Positions 1-5,767 of a stretch of 5,767 nucleotides of DNA are shown one piece after another; position 1 is the first letter of the stretch; every line of letters starts with the position of its first letter. The notes under the pieces were generated by a model. That model did no database searches. It was not told the DNA's origin and worked only from the letters and a program-made list of their open reading frames with translations. Both the position numbers and the translations under genes were made by a program. The stretch is from Planctomycetota bacterium. GTDB taxonomy: Bacteria > Planctomycetota > Phycisphaerae > WQYP01 > JAJZKY01. The DNA lies in the NCBI GenBank assembly GCA_021803885.1, contig JAJZKY010000347.1, positions 1 to 5,767 of the forward strand, in the 5' to 3' direction.

Positions 1-176
1 TCATTCCAACGACCCGGACCGGCATACGCGGCGATTCGCCGATCACAATGAAACCCATTGATGCAAACAGACGCCCAGAAGTCAATAAGGTCATCCGAAA
101 TCCGCCACAGGTTTCCACGCACCTGCGGCCCGGCCGCCCACTTCCATGGATCAGCCATACCGTACTGGCACAAACT
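1..176 (-). pseudogene. Out-of-frame continuation of the GH27 catalytic domain (partial, runs off the left edge)
   Basis: Read on the minus strand from 176 down to 3, this gives 58 codons with no stop, starting SLCQYGMADPWKW and ending AGPGRWN at the window edge. This is what should follow DIVF in a GH27 alpha-galactosidase: a SLCQYG strand, a GNLWR segment, then a D-containing loop and the AGPGxWND motif. By alignment from memory with human alpha-galactosidase A (WRNFADIDDSW, acid/base Asp231), the acid/base residue is the second Asp of WRISDD, codon 90-92. The piece has no start of its own and lies one base out of frame with the upstream part, which ends at the TAG at 175-177. The absence of decay (no stops, key residues kept) argues for a recent lesion, a sequencing error or recoding rather than an old pseudogene. 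The rest of the domain lies outside the window. Confidence 0.9.
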
Positions 177-1512
177 AAAAAACAATATCCCTCTCTACGG
201 TTCCAATAGCCTGCCCCATAACCGCATAAGGTTCAATGTATTCAATGGTCGTCGGTGCGGCGGTGATGGTCTGCCCGTAGCTGCACCAGTCATATTTGAA
301 ATAATCCACACCCCATTGCGCGTAAGTGTGAATATCCTGTATCTCATGGCCGTAGCTGCCGATGCACCCGCCGCAGTCCACCGGTCCCGGTGAAGCGTAA
401 AGGCCGAATTTCAGCCCCAGCGAGTGCACATGGTCAATGAGTGCTTTTATATCAGGAAATTTATTTTTATCCGGCATGATACGCCCGGCGGTGTTTCGCT
501 GGCCAGTCCAGCCCGCGTCAATGTTAATAAAACTGTACCCCTTGTCCGCCAACCCTGATTGCACCAGCGCATCGGCGGTCTTCCAAATCTTTTCCTGATC
601 GACATCGACCCCGAACGCATTCCATGAACTCCAGCCTATGGGCGGCGTTTGGGCCAGCATTCGTTCTCCGGCGCGTATTTCCAACCGCCGACTGGTTCGA
701 CCAACGTTGTTCCGGGCGATAATCTCTACCTTGTAAGAACCGGCTTGCCCCACGCTTCCCCGCAGCACACCCTGTTGATCCAGCTCCAGGCCTGCCGGAA
801 GGCCGGTGACGCTGAGGTTTATTTTCCCCGCACCGGTCACTGGAATCTTGAAGATAAATGGCTTTTCCGGCGTTGTCCCAATGGCTTGCGGCCCATGAAT
901 CTCAGGTTGTTCAAAATTATCGCGCGCGAGATCCGGTACGCTCATATCCGGTTCGTACCGCTGCGACTCCGGCAGCGCCGTGGCATTGGGTTGCAACGTA
1001 ATGGCCGCGTCCCCCCAGTCGGCATAGTTGCTCCAAGTGTGATACCCGGCGGCATCCACAACCAGGAGCATATCTTTGGCCCCTTGGAGATTTGCGAAAA
1101 TGTGCACCGGAGCGGCACCACCTGCCATGACGGGCGTCTGGGCCGCAATTTTTCCATCCACCACCACGTAAAACCGAACGCACGCACTTGGTCCGCCGAC
1201 GGCATCGGGGCCAACCCACGCGGAGAATTCCTTCGCCACACCCTTGAGATTTATTTGCAAAATACTGTCCGCCACCGTGCCCAGACCGGATTTGAATTGT
1301 CGATGGCCTATGGTCAGGGGCTTGCCTTTCAACCGACAATTTCGCTCAGGCTGGCTCCAACCCTGACGGGTTAAGTCAATAGCCAGATCGGATAACGCAA
1401 TAACACGCTCCGCAATTGAAGCCGCGGACGCGCCATGAGCAGCTGGATTTCCGATGACGCCAATTGCCGCCACCTCGGTCGTGTTCCGGATAAATGCACG
1501 ACGATTCAGCAT
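175..1512 (-). CDS. Tat-exported modular GH27 alpha-galactosidase-type enzyme, N-terminal part (NPCBM, He_PIG, GH27), frameshifted
   Basis: As read, 445 aa. The N-terminus MLNRRAFIRN is a twin-arginine signal followed by a weakly hydrophobic stretch, with a possible cleavage after ASA (about residue 30). An NPCBM-type carbohydrate-binding module follows (about 37-174), then a He_PIG-associated segment (about 201-226) and a He_PIG Ig-like domain (about 226-281, with GLPAGLELD and GVLRG). GH27 begins at about 290 with TPPIGWSSWNAFG and continues with INIDAGW, GLKFGLYASPG, GSYGHE and VDYFKYDWCSYG. The Asp of KYDWC (residue 408, codon 289-291) is the expected nucleophile. GH27 enzymes are retaining alpha-galactosidases or alpha-N-acetylgalactosaminidases; the substrate cannot be fixed here. 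The frame ends at TAG (175-177) before the acid/base residue, so this product alone should be inactive. I chose ATG 1510-1512 because GGAGG lies 5 nt upstream; ATG 1522-1524 adds four residues but lacks such a site. The gene starts 14 nt after the preceding stop. Confidence 0.92.
   Translation of the reverse strand: MLNRRAFIRNTTEVAAIGVIGNPAAHGASAASIAERVIALSDLAIDLTRQGWSQPERNCRLKGKPLTIGHRQFKSGLGTVADSILQINLKGVAKEFSAWVGPDAVGGPSACVRFYVVVDGKIAAQTPVMAGGAAPVHIFANLQGAKDMLLVVDAAGYHTWSNYADWGDAAITLQPNATALPESQRYEPDMSVPDLARDNFEQPEIHGPQAIGTTPEKPFIFKIPVTGAGKINLSVTGLPAGLELDQQGVLRGSVGQAGSYKVEIIARNNVGRTSRRLEIRAGERMLAQTPPIGWSSWNAFGVDVDQEKIWKTADALVQSGLADKGYSFINIDAGWTGQRNTAGRIMPDKNKFPDIKALIDHVHSLGLKFGLYASPGPVDCGGCIGSYGHEIQDIHTYAQWGVDYFKYDWCSYGQTITAAPTTIEYIEPYAVMGQAIGTVERDIVF
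177..182 (-). other. Frameshift point in a run of six T within the GH27 gene
   Basis: The minus strand reads GAT ATT GTT TTT TAG here. With five T instead of six it reads GAT ATT GTT TTT AGT TTG TGC CAG, giving DIVFSLCQ, the normal family sequence. A single extra base in the homopolymer therefore explains the split. A tRNA-Phe on the last UUU could re-pair perfectly after slipping one base forward, with the UAG stop in the A site, as at prfB-type +1 sites. A purine-rich AGAGAGGG lies just upstream (189-196). Sequencing error is the simplest explanation. Confidence 0.85.
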
Positions 1513-1517
1513 CTTTT

Positions 1518-1522
1518 CCTCC
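1518..1522 (-). promoter_or_regulatory. Ribosome binding site of the GH27 gene
   Basis: GGAGG on the minus strand, 5 nt before ATG 1510-1512. It overlaps an earlier in-frame ATG (1522-1524) and lies just after the TGA of the upstream gene (1527-1529). This placement decides the start and suggests translational coupling between the two genes. Confidence 0.75.
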
Positions 1523-1526
1523 ATGG

Positions 1527-3680
1527 TCAAACGCCAGCGCGGTTTAAAATCGCCGCAGCGGAAAGATGTGCGCCGGTAATCCACCGCGAAAGTCGTTGCG
1601 CCGCTTCGCCGCTGTCCCGTCGCCGCACATTACGCCGCATCGTTATATTATGGCACGCCGAAAAACTTATCATCCCCTTGGCCGCCGCCACCGGCGAAGT
1701 ATTGCCCATCAGCGCATTATTGGCAATGACCGCGCCATTGACTTGCCGCAAAGCCATCGCCACTGGCACCGCTCCTGTTTGATCTGCCGCGACGCCGCTT
1801 GTAATCTGCTCGGCGGGAACCGCACCGTAATTGCTGACACCAGCGACTGTCTGTCCGGGAATAATGTTGTAGCCCTGGCCCGGATCCACCAGTAGATTGT
1901 TGCGAATGACAAGTTCTTCGGCACCATCCACCCGTATAGCCTCGTGTCCGCTGCGGAATATCACATTGCCCTCGATCAGCACGTTGCGCAGTGGCCGCAT
2001 ATATCCGCTAAGGACAATCGGGGAGATAACCGGGCTGATGCACGAATCAAAAAATACATTATTTCGAATGGTAATATTCGACGGATTCCCACCTTCTATA
2101 CCATCGGGAAAACACGTTTGAAGAACCAGGCTGTCCCCCATTCGATGAATATAGTTATTCTCAAATAAGCCGTGGCCGCATTGCACCAGGATGCGCTGAT
2201 AGCAATTCACAAAATAGCAATTACGTATAACCCAGCCGCGGTTGGAGAAACGCGGAAAAAAGACCGCCAAGTCGTTGGGCTTTATTCCCAAGATTCCCAA
2301 CGGCTTGGCGAATGTAAGCGTGTGGCCCTGGATCGATTCAATAGGCACAGACGCCAAAAAACCAGGCTTGGTCCGATGGTATATGTCCACCCGGTCACCC
2401 GGAGTCAGGGCTATCGGCAACGCTGCAGTGAATGTAATGCTGTTTGGTGTCATGCTTTTGGAAAGTTTCCAATGCGAATGATTGTTATAAGGATCATCGG
2501 TAGTCCGACCGGTTACCACGCCATCCATCAGCGATCCGTGCATCATACCGTTACTCATCGCGATGCCCTCGCCACCCAATAGATTATTAGTTCCTGGCCG
2601 CGATACAAGATGACAATGAATATAGCGATGCGCACCATAACCGCCGTTTTCGCTCACGAAACTCTTAGCGGCATAAGACCGGCATTGGACGAGTGTGATG
2701 CGTTTACTCTCATGAATGTGGAAAGCGGCTGCCACACTATACAGCACGGCAATCATGTCGCCGACTTGCAGCGTTTCTCCTGTTCCATACGTGCGTATCC
2801 AGGCTGGATCGCGCGTGGTGTCCAGCAGCGTGCGGGTCTTCATTTGCAGCCGATAGGTTCCATCCGACTGCTCTGTGAGATTGGTGAACAGGTCGTTCTC
2901 GGGCCCCCACCCGCGATTAATCTGATAAAGCGCCGGCATATTGTCGCCATTAGCCTTGAACGGCAAAAAGCGTACGCGATTGGCATCTGAAACCGCTGGA
3001 TTGGCCAGCTTAATGCGCCGTGTGCCCGGCAGCGGCCTGATCACAATTTGGTTGTTGGCATGATCAAGCTTAACAATGCGCCCTTCCATGCAGCCGCGCT
3101 GGGCACTATCGACGGTTAACCCTTGAATGGTAATGTTAGCACAGTTTTCGAGCCGCACCATCAGGTGGTAATTCGGCAATCGTTTTTCCATCGGAAACCA
3201 GAATGTTACGCCATGAGCCAGAATTGTGAAAGGCTTATTTGCCGGGCGATTAAGCCCGCGCAGCAGGAATGCTTTTGCATCCGGAACATAATGAGAGGAA
3301 AAACGATAGTCTCCGGGCGGAATGGTAAATGAAGCCTCGCCATCATGAAATGCCGCCAGAATGGCTTTATAAATATTGCCGCCCGCCGCCCATTGTTTTG
3401 CGATCTGGTCCGCGGAAAACGACGGTCCGGGTGGGGCTTCGGGATTGTATGGCTCAAGAAGTTCCGAAGGAAATCTCGGCGATGTTGATTCCTGAACGCT
3501 ACAGCCTGAAATTCCCAGAGCGGCCAGGGAAGCCGCGCCCAGCCATTGCCTCCGGGTGATGCCCAGGGTCCCGCAGGAGGAGTCTTGACTTTTGGGTGAA
3601 GATAATCCGACTGATGCGCAAGAATCCGTAGCCGTGGGGGTAATACGTCGATGATTCCACGGAAGTAGTTTTTGTTCCAT
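1527..3680 (-). CDS. Tat-exported lipoprotein with right-handed parallel beta-helix, possibly GH110-like
   Basis: 717 aa from ATG 3678-3680; a TTG at 3704 would add eight residues. An unusually long N-region leads to TRRQWLG (Arg 43-44), a hydrophobic stretch and the lipobox ISGC (Cys60), so the protein is probably Tat-exported and lipid-anchored. Beta-helix repeats are clear at about 180-195 (NITIQGLTVD) and 485-690 (WVIRNCYFVN, NITIRNNVFF, VLIEGNVIF, LVIRNNLLV, NITMRRNV). The middle contains CHLVSRPGTNNLL, then TTDDPYNNH (Asp395-396) and a GDRVDIY strand. To me this resembles the order seen in GH110 alpha-1,3-galactosidases (PGxxRL, DDxxNxHG, PGDxIEF), which are also beta-helix enzymes. This is a pattern match only; a polysaccharide lyase or non-enzymatic beta-helix is possible. 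The last 30 residues are Arg/Ala-rich and do not look like helix repeats. No terminator is visible in the 51 nt after the upstream gene, so co-transcription with it and with the GH27 gene is likely. Confidence 0.88.
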   Translation of the reverse strand: MEQKLLPWNHRRITPTATDSCASVGLSSPKSQDSSCGTLGITRRQWLGAASLAALGISGCSVQESTSPRFPSELLEPYNPEAPPGPSFSADQIAKQWAAGGNIYKAILAAFHDGEASFTIPPGDYRFSSHYVPDAKAFLLRGLNRPANKPFTILAHGVTFWFPMEKRLPNYHLMVRLENCANITIQGLTVDSAQRGCMEGRIVKLDHANNQIVIRPLPGTRRIKLANPAVSDANRVRFLPFKANGDNMPALYQINRGWGPENDLFTNLTEQSDGTYRLQMKTRTLLDTTRDPAWIRTYGTGETLQVGDMIAVLYSVAAAFHIHESKRITLVQCRSYAAKSFVSENGGYGAHRYIHCHLVSRPGTNNLLGGEGIAMSNGMMHGSLMDGVVTGRTTDDPYNNHSHWKLSKSMTPNSITFTAALPIALTPGDRVDIYHRTKPGFLASVPIESIQGHTLTFAKPLGILGIKPNDLAVFFPRFSNRGWVIRNCYFVNCYQRILVQCGHGLFENNYIHRMGDSLVLQTCFPDGIEGGNPSNITIRNNVFFDSCISPVISPIVLSGYMRPLRNVLIEGNVIFRSGHEAIRVDGAEELVIRNNLLVDPGQGYNIIPGQTVAGVSNYGAVPAEQITSGVAADQTGAVPVAMALRQVNGAVIANNALMGNTSPVAAAKGMISFSACHNITMRRNVRRRDSGEAAQRLSRWITGAHLSAAAILNRAGV

Positions 3681-3689
3681 TTTTGCGTG

Positions 3690-3694
3690 CTTCC
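3690..3694 (-). promoter_or_regulatory. Probable ribosome binding site of the beta-helix gene
   Basis: GGAAG on the minus strand, 9 nt before ATG 3678-3680. It is only moderate, but the alternative TTG start at 3704 has nothing better than a loose AGACAGG upstream. This favours the ATG. Confidence 0.4.
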
Positions 3695-3731
3695 GTGAAA
3701 ACAAATGGCCTGTCTTGCAGTCGTGCAGCCC

Positions 3732-4664
3732 TCAACGCCAATAGGCCAAACCGTTGGACTGGTTACCGATAGTCAAACCGGTTGCGGCAGGATCGTCCGG
3801 CGTGGAGCCTGATCCTTCGTGTTGCATATCCGGCGGCCCAATCCAATTTACAGACCCATCGTTGTACAAATCATTGGCACCGTCCGGCATTCCGGAACTG
3901 GAGTCAACATGGTTGCTCCAGGTTTGCCCGCCGACCACCCAACTCCCGCCGGCCGTTACGTCAATGTCGGTAGCCAGAATATCTGATCCCGAACTTGTTG
4001 GTTTCTGCACATAATCATGTCCCGGCTCATAATTGCAGTATTGTATTTGTCCGGGGCCACCCGCGGTTGGTTGATAACCTTGGGGCATCTTATACCAGTA
4101 ACTGTAGCCGCCAAAAACATTCCACCAGTTCACTTGGTTCCACTGGCCCTTGACCGCATTGAGCTGGTAGCTTAGGGCATTGGTATTATTGGTGTTGTTA
4201 TTAAAATATCCCGGTTGCGTACAGTAAATAATTGCGGCATCACGCAGCGTCTCCGAGGTGTAGAGTAGGGCCAGACCACACGGCTGAAAAAGAGACGTCC
4301 CCGGTTGATACGGTGGTTCTGATTGCGACTGCGTGCCGGGATAAAACGCCAGGCCGCCGAAGGTGTAATTGTAAGCGTTAGCAGTGGGATATTGATTGCG
4401 ATCGCTTTGTGCATATTCAAAAATCGCCTGCCCGATTTCACGGAGATTTGATGAGCAGTCAACGCGGGAAGCCAGTATCTTGGCCCGGGCCAACGCGGGT
4501 AGCAATAGTGCAATGAGCACCGCGATGATCGAAATCACCACCAATAACTCTATGAGGGTGAATCCAGATGGCCGGTTTGCATTTTCCGGCTCAGTAACGC
4601 GATTCGCACCGCCCGTAAAATTGGCATGGACTTGGCAATTGCCATTAAATGCAACGTCCTGCAT
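3732..4664 (-). CDS. Type II secretion pseudopilin-like protein with prepilin-type cleavage/methylation motif
   Basis: 310 aa. Residues 33-62 carry the class III signal [19 protein letters not shown]: prepilin peptidase should cut between Gly34 and Phe35 and methylate Phe35, and Glu39 is the conserved +5 glutamate. The hydrophobic helix (35-60) is followed by a LARAK-like helix and [16 protein letters not shown], typical of large pseudopilin-like families in Verrucomicrobia, Planctomycetes and Lentisphaerae. Near the C-terminus [11 protein letters not shown] and LYNDGSVNW (252-274) match the H-Xn-DG type ending of those families. The start is firm: ATG 4662-4664 has AGGAG 6 nt upstream. The 34-residue leader is longer than that of classic pseudopilins. 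Residues 154-163 are Asn/Thr-rich. No secretion ATPase, secretin or other pilin gene is in the window, so its partner machine is unknown. It lies between a terminator and the beta-helix gene and may head that operon. Confidence 0.93.
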   Translation of the reverse strand: MQDVAFNGNCQVHANFTGGANRVTEPENANRPSGFTLIELLVVISIIAVLIALLLPALARAKILASRVDCSSNLREIGQAIFEYAQSDRNQYPTANAYNYTFGGLAFYPGTQSQSEPPYQPGTSLFQPCGLALLYTSETLRDAAIIYCTQPGYFNNNTNNTNALSYQLNAVKGQWNQVNWWNVFGGYSYWYKMPQGYQPTAGGPGQIQYCNYEPGHDYVQKPTSSGSDILATDIDVTAGGSWVVGGQTWSNHVDSSSGMPDGANDLYNDGSVNWIGPPDMQHEGSGSTPDDPAATGLTIGNQSNGLAYWR

Positions 4665-4670
4665 GAGAAT

Positions 4671-4675
4671 CTCCT
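4671..4675 (-). promoter_or_regulatory. Ribosome binding site of the pseudopilin-like gene
   Basis: AGGAG on the minus strand, 6 nt before ATG 4662-4664. It supports the start that gives the long 34-residue leader. Confidence 0.8.
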
Positions 4676-4688
4676 AAAAGCGGCCACC

Positions 4689-4722
4689 AAAAGCGGGGTA
4701 CTCCGTAAAACGAAGCCCCCGC
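4689..4722 (-). terminator. Intrinsic terminator after the PEP-CTERM gene
   Basis: On the minus strand GCGGGG (4722-4717) pairs with CCCCGC (4698-4693). Inside, CTTCGT (4715-4710) pairs with ACGGAG (4706-4701) with one G-U pair and a TTT loop. An unpaired G on one side and TA on the other separate the two stems. The hairpin has 12 base pairs and is followed at once by TTTT (4692-4689). It starts 23 nt after the PEP-CTERM stop and lies just before the ribosome binding site of the next gene, so it probably separates the PEP-CTERM transcript from the downstream genes. Partial read-through is possible because the T tract is short. Confidence 0.75.
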
Positions 4723-4745
4723 GATTACAATTTGTGGCTTGCGGA

Positions 4746-5618
4746 TCAGATGCCAGCCTTGCGTTTTTGCCCAACCAACAACAGGCCTATACCGCCAACC
4801 AGACATAAGCCCAGCGTCGCCGGTTCCGGCACGGCACTGGTTGTTGAGACGGCAAAATTATCTACATACCCATTTTCACTGACGCTGTAGGGGCTGTTAC
4901 CATAAAATCCGGCCAACGTCGCTACACTTGGTGTAAAGGCCGTCAACCCCGAAAATGCACTTGTGAGATCGGTGCCGTCGAATGTCAGTTGCGTGATCGC
5001 TCCGGTGCCGGTATTGATCGAGTACGTTAACGTATTGAATCCAGTGATGTACCCGCCAACGACGATGGCGCTGCTCGGTGCTGCGGCCTTCGCCGTTGCG
5101 CTGGCGGTGCCGTTATTAATGAAAGTGAGATCACCGTATGGATCCAGTGTGATTCCCGTAAAGCCGGATGAAGAGGTCCCCCCACTTGCCGGAAGGGTGT
5201 TCCAAAAACCCAACCCCATGCCGTAGACATTGTAGGACAAACCACCACCCACAATATTCCCCATATTCAAGTCCCCAGAGATCGTAAGCACGCTGGGTTC
5301 AGTGTAACTGTTAGCGCTGGCAATGCTGATTCCGGCGGCATCATTGAAATTGGTGTTGACAGATGGTGCGGGGTTTCCAGTTGAGCTGGCTATCGCCATT
5401 GGATAGGCCGTGCCACCCTGAGACTGGGAAGCCCATGTCGTGCCAGGTAAATCGAAACCGTCCGGGGTACGGCCGTTGACGGAGGCACCATTTGCCCCGG
5501 AGAATCCATCTGAGACAATGATGTTGTTGGCACCGGCAACACTGCAAAATGGCGCGATGCTTAATGACGCAACCACCGTGGCCAAGAGTGTGAAATAAGG
5601 TTTGGTTTTGGATAACAT
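4746..5618 (-). CDS. PEP-CTERM sorting domain protein with secretory signal
   Basis: 290 aa. The N-terminus MLSKTKPYFTLLATVVASL is a Sec signal peptide with likely cleavage near SVAGA (about 28-30). The body is rich in Gly, Ser, Thr and Asn and predicted to be mostly beta. It opens with VSDGFSG and closes with NGYVDNFAVS, an arrangement often seen in LamG/concanavalin-like PEP-CTERM proteins; I do not recognise a specific function. The C-terminus is a textbook PEP-CTERM signal: VPEP (263-266), a hydrophobic helix (about 267-283) and a basic tail with KRK (285-287). Such proteins are processed by an exosortase and end up on the cell surface or in extracellular matrix. No exosortase gene is in the window. 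The start is ATG 5616-5618 with AGGAG 6 nt upstream; the frame is open further upstream to a GTG at 5729, but that start lacks a binding site and would bury the signal peptide. A terminator follows. Confidence 0.93.
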   Translation of the reverse strand: MLSKTKPYFTLLATVVASLSIAPFCSVAGANNIIVSDGFSGANGASVNGRTPDGFDLPGTTWASQSQGGTAYPMAIASSTGNPAPSVNTNFNDAAGISIASANSYTEPSVLTISGDLNMGNIVGGGLSYNVYGMGLGFWNTLPASGGTSSSGFTGITLDPYGDLTFINNGTASATAKAAAPSSAIVVGGYITGFNTLTYSINTGTGAITQLTFDGTDLTSAFSGLTAFTPSVATLAGFYGNSPYSVSENGYVDNFAVSTTSAVPEPATLGLCLVGGIGLLLVGQKRKAGI

Positions 5619-5624
5619 AAAAAA

Positions 5625-5644
5625 CTCCTGCTCCCTGTGGGAGC
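5625..5644 (-). promoter_or_regulatory. Ribosome binding site preceded directly by a small hairpin
   Basis: On the minus strand GCTCCC (5644-5639), loop ACA, GGGAGC (5635-5630) form a perfect 6 bp stem. AGGAG (5629-5625) follows with no gap, then six T and the ATG of the PEP-CTERM gene. The CTCC of the first arm could pair with either GGGAG of the stem or GGAG of the binding site. A role in translation control is inference; the binding site itself is clear. Confidence 0.6.
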
Positions 5645-5767
5645 CTCTCGAATTTCCCGCCAAACCGGGCGGACTACGGTTTGCCGCGACATGCGGCGAT
5701 GTGGATCCCGGCGCGCCGGTTGTGTACAAAGATACGTTTGCACGTACGGGTACCTTGGCTGGTACAC
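5645..5767 (-). other. Upstream region of the PEP-CTERM gene with clustered short palindromes
   Basis: No gene is supported here. The stretch holds a perfect 12 bp palindrome CCGGCGCGCCGG (5708-5719) and four GTAC cores within 42 bp (starting at 5724, 5744, 5750 and 5762). The outer pair forms a GTGTAC/GTACAC inverted repeat (5722-5727 and 5762-5767). I could not place a convincing sigma-70 promoter; TATCTT near 5731-5736 (minus strand) is a weak -10 candidate without a matching -35. A regulator site or 5' leader structure is possible. Confidence 0.35.

Noticed and set aside
58..393. Open frame of 111 codons on the plus strand at the left edge
   Set aside because: It is antisense to both halves of the GH27 catalytic domain, and its sequence resembles no protein family.
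917..1339. Minus-strand frame of 140 codons inside the GH27 gene
   Set aside because: It is Arg/Gly-rich out-of-frame translation of the NPCBM region; the overlapping frame has clear domains.
649..1374. Open frame of 241 codons on the plus strand opposite the GH27 gene
   Set aside because: It lies entirely antisense to clear NPCBM and He_PIG coding sequence, has no recognisable domain and no good ribosome binding site; it is a shadow frame.
3681..3731. Possible terminator between the pseudopilin-like and beta-helix genes
   Set aside because: Only short imperfect pairings around TGCA were found and there is no T tract after them.
4175..4205. Short AT-rich repeat (ATTGGT/ATTATT-like units) as a possible regulatory repeat
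   Set aside because: It encodes the Asn/Thr-rich tract at residues 154-163 of the pseudopilin-like protein, so it is explained by coding low complexity.
5619..5729. Longer start (GTG 5729) for the PEP-CTERM protein
   Set aside because: It would place 37 extra residues before a well-formed signal peptide and has no binding site, while ATG 5616-5618 has AGGAG at 6 nt.
1..5767. CRISPR array, tRNA, insertion sequence or phage signals
   Set aside because: No regularly spaced direct repeats, cloverleaf, transposase or terminal inverted repeats were seen on either strand.

Overview
The window reads as accessory, carbohydrate-active DNA from a bacterium of the Verrucomicrobia/Planctomycetes/Lentisphaerae group, most likely Verrucomicrobia. 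This is inferred from the gene mix, not from a marker gene: a PEP-CTERM surface protein, a stand-alone type II pseudopilin-like protein with a long leader, a Tat-exported parallel beta-helix lipoprotein, and a Tat-exported glycoside hydrolase family 27 (GH27) protein with NPCBM and He_PIG modules. All genes lie on the minus strand, so the reading order runs from the right edge to the left edge. No RNA gene, CRISPR array, insertion sequence or integrase was seen.

Layout in transcription order: (1) an upstream region (5619-5767) with short palindromes and a hairpin touching the ribosome binding site; (2) a PEP-CTERM protein of 290 aa (4746-5618); (3) a strong intrinsic terminator (4689-4722); (4) a 310 aa prepilin-type protein (3732-4664); (5) a beta-helix Tat lipoprotein of about 717 aa (1527-3680), whose central part resembles GH110 alpha-galactosidases in pattern; (6) a GH27 alpha-galactosidase-type enzyme starting 14 nt after the previous stop (175-1512), which continues out of frame to the left edge (1-176).

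The main finding is that GH27 homology does not stop at the TAG codon at 175-177. One base out of frame, just past a run of six T (minus strand), 58 further codons match the next part of the GH27 fold without a stop, including the expected acid/base aspartate. The gene is therefore either intact with a one-base homopolymer sequencing error, recently broken, or decoded by slippage. The local codons, UUU followed by UAG, allow perfect re-pairing after a +1 slip.

Functionally, the two left-hand genes look like a translationally coupled pair of exported enzymes acting on alpha-galactoside-containing glycans, one tethered as a lipoprotein and one probably soluble. The pseudopilin-like and PEP-CTERM proteins are cell-surface or secretion-associated proteins of unknown partner.
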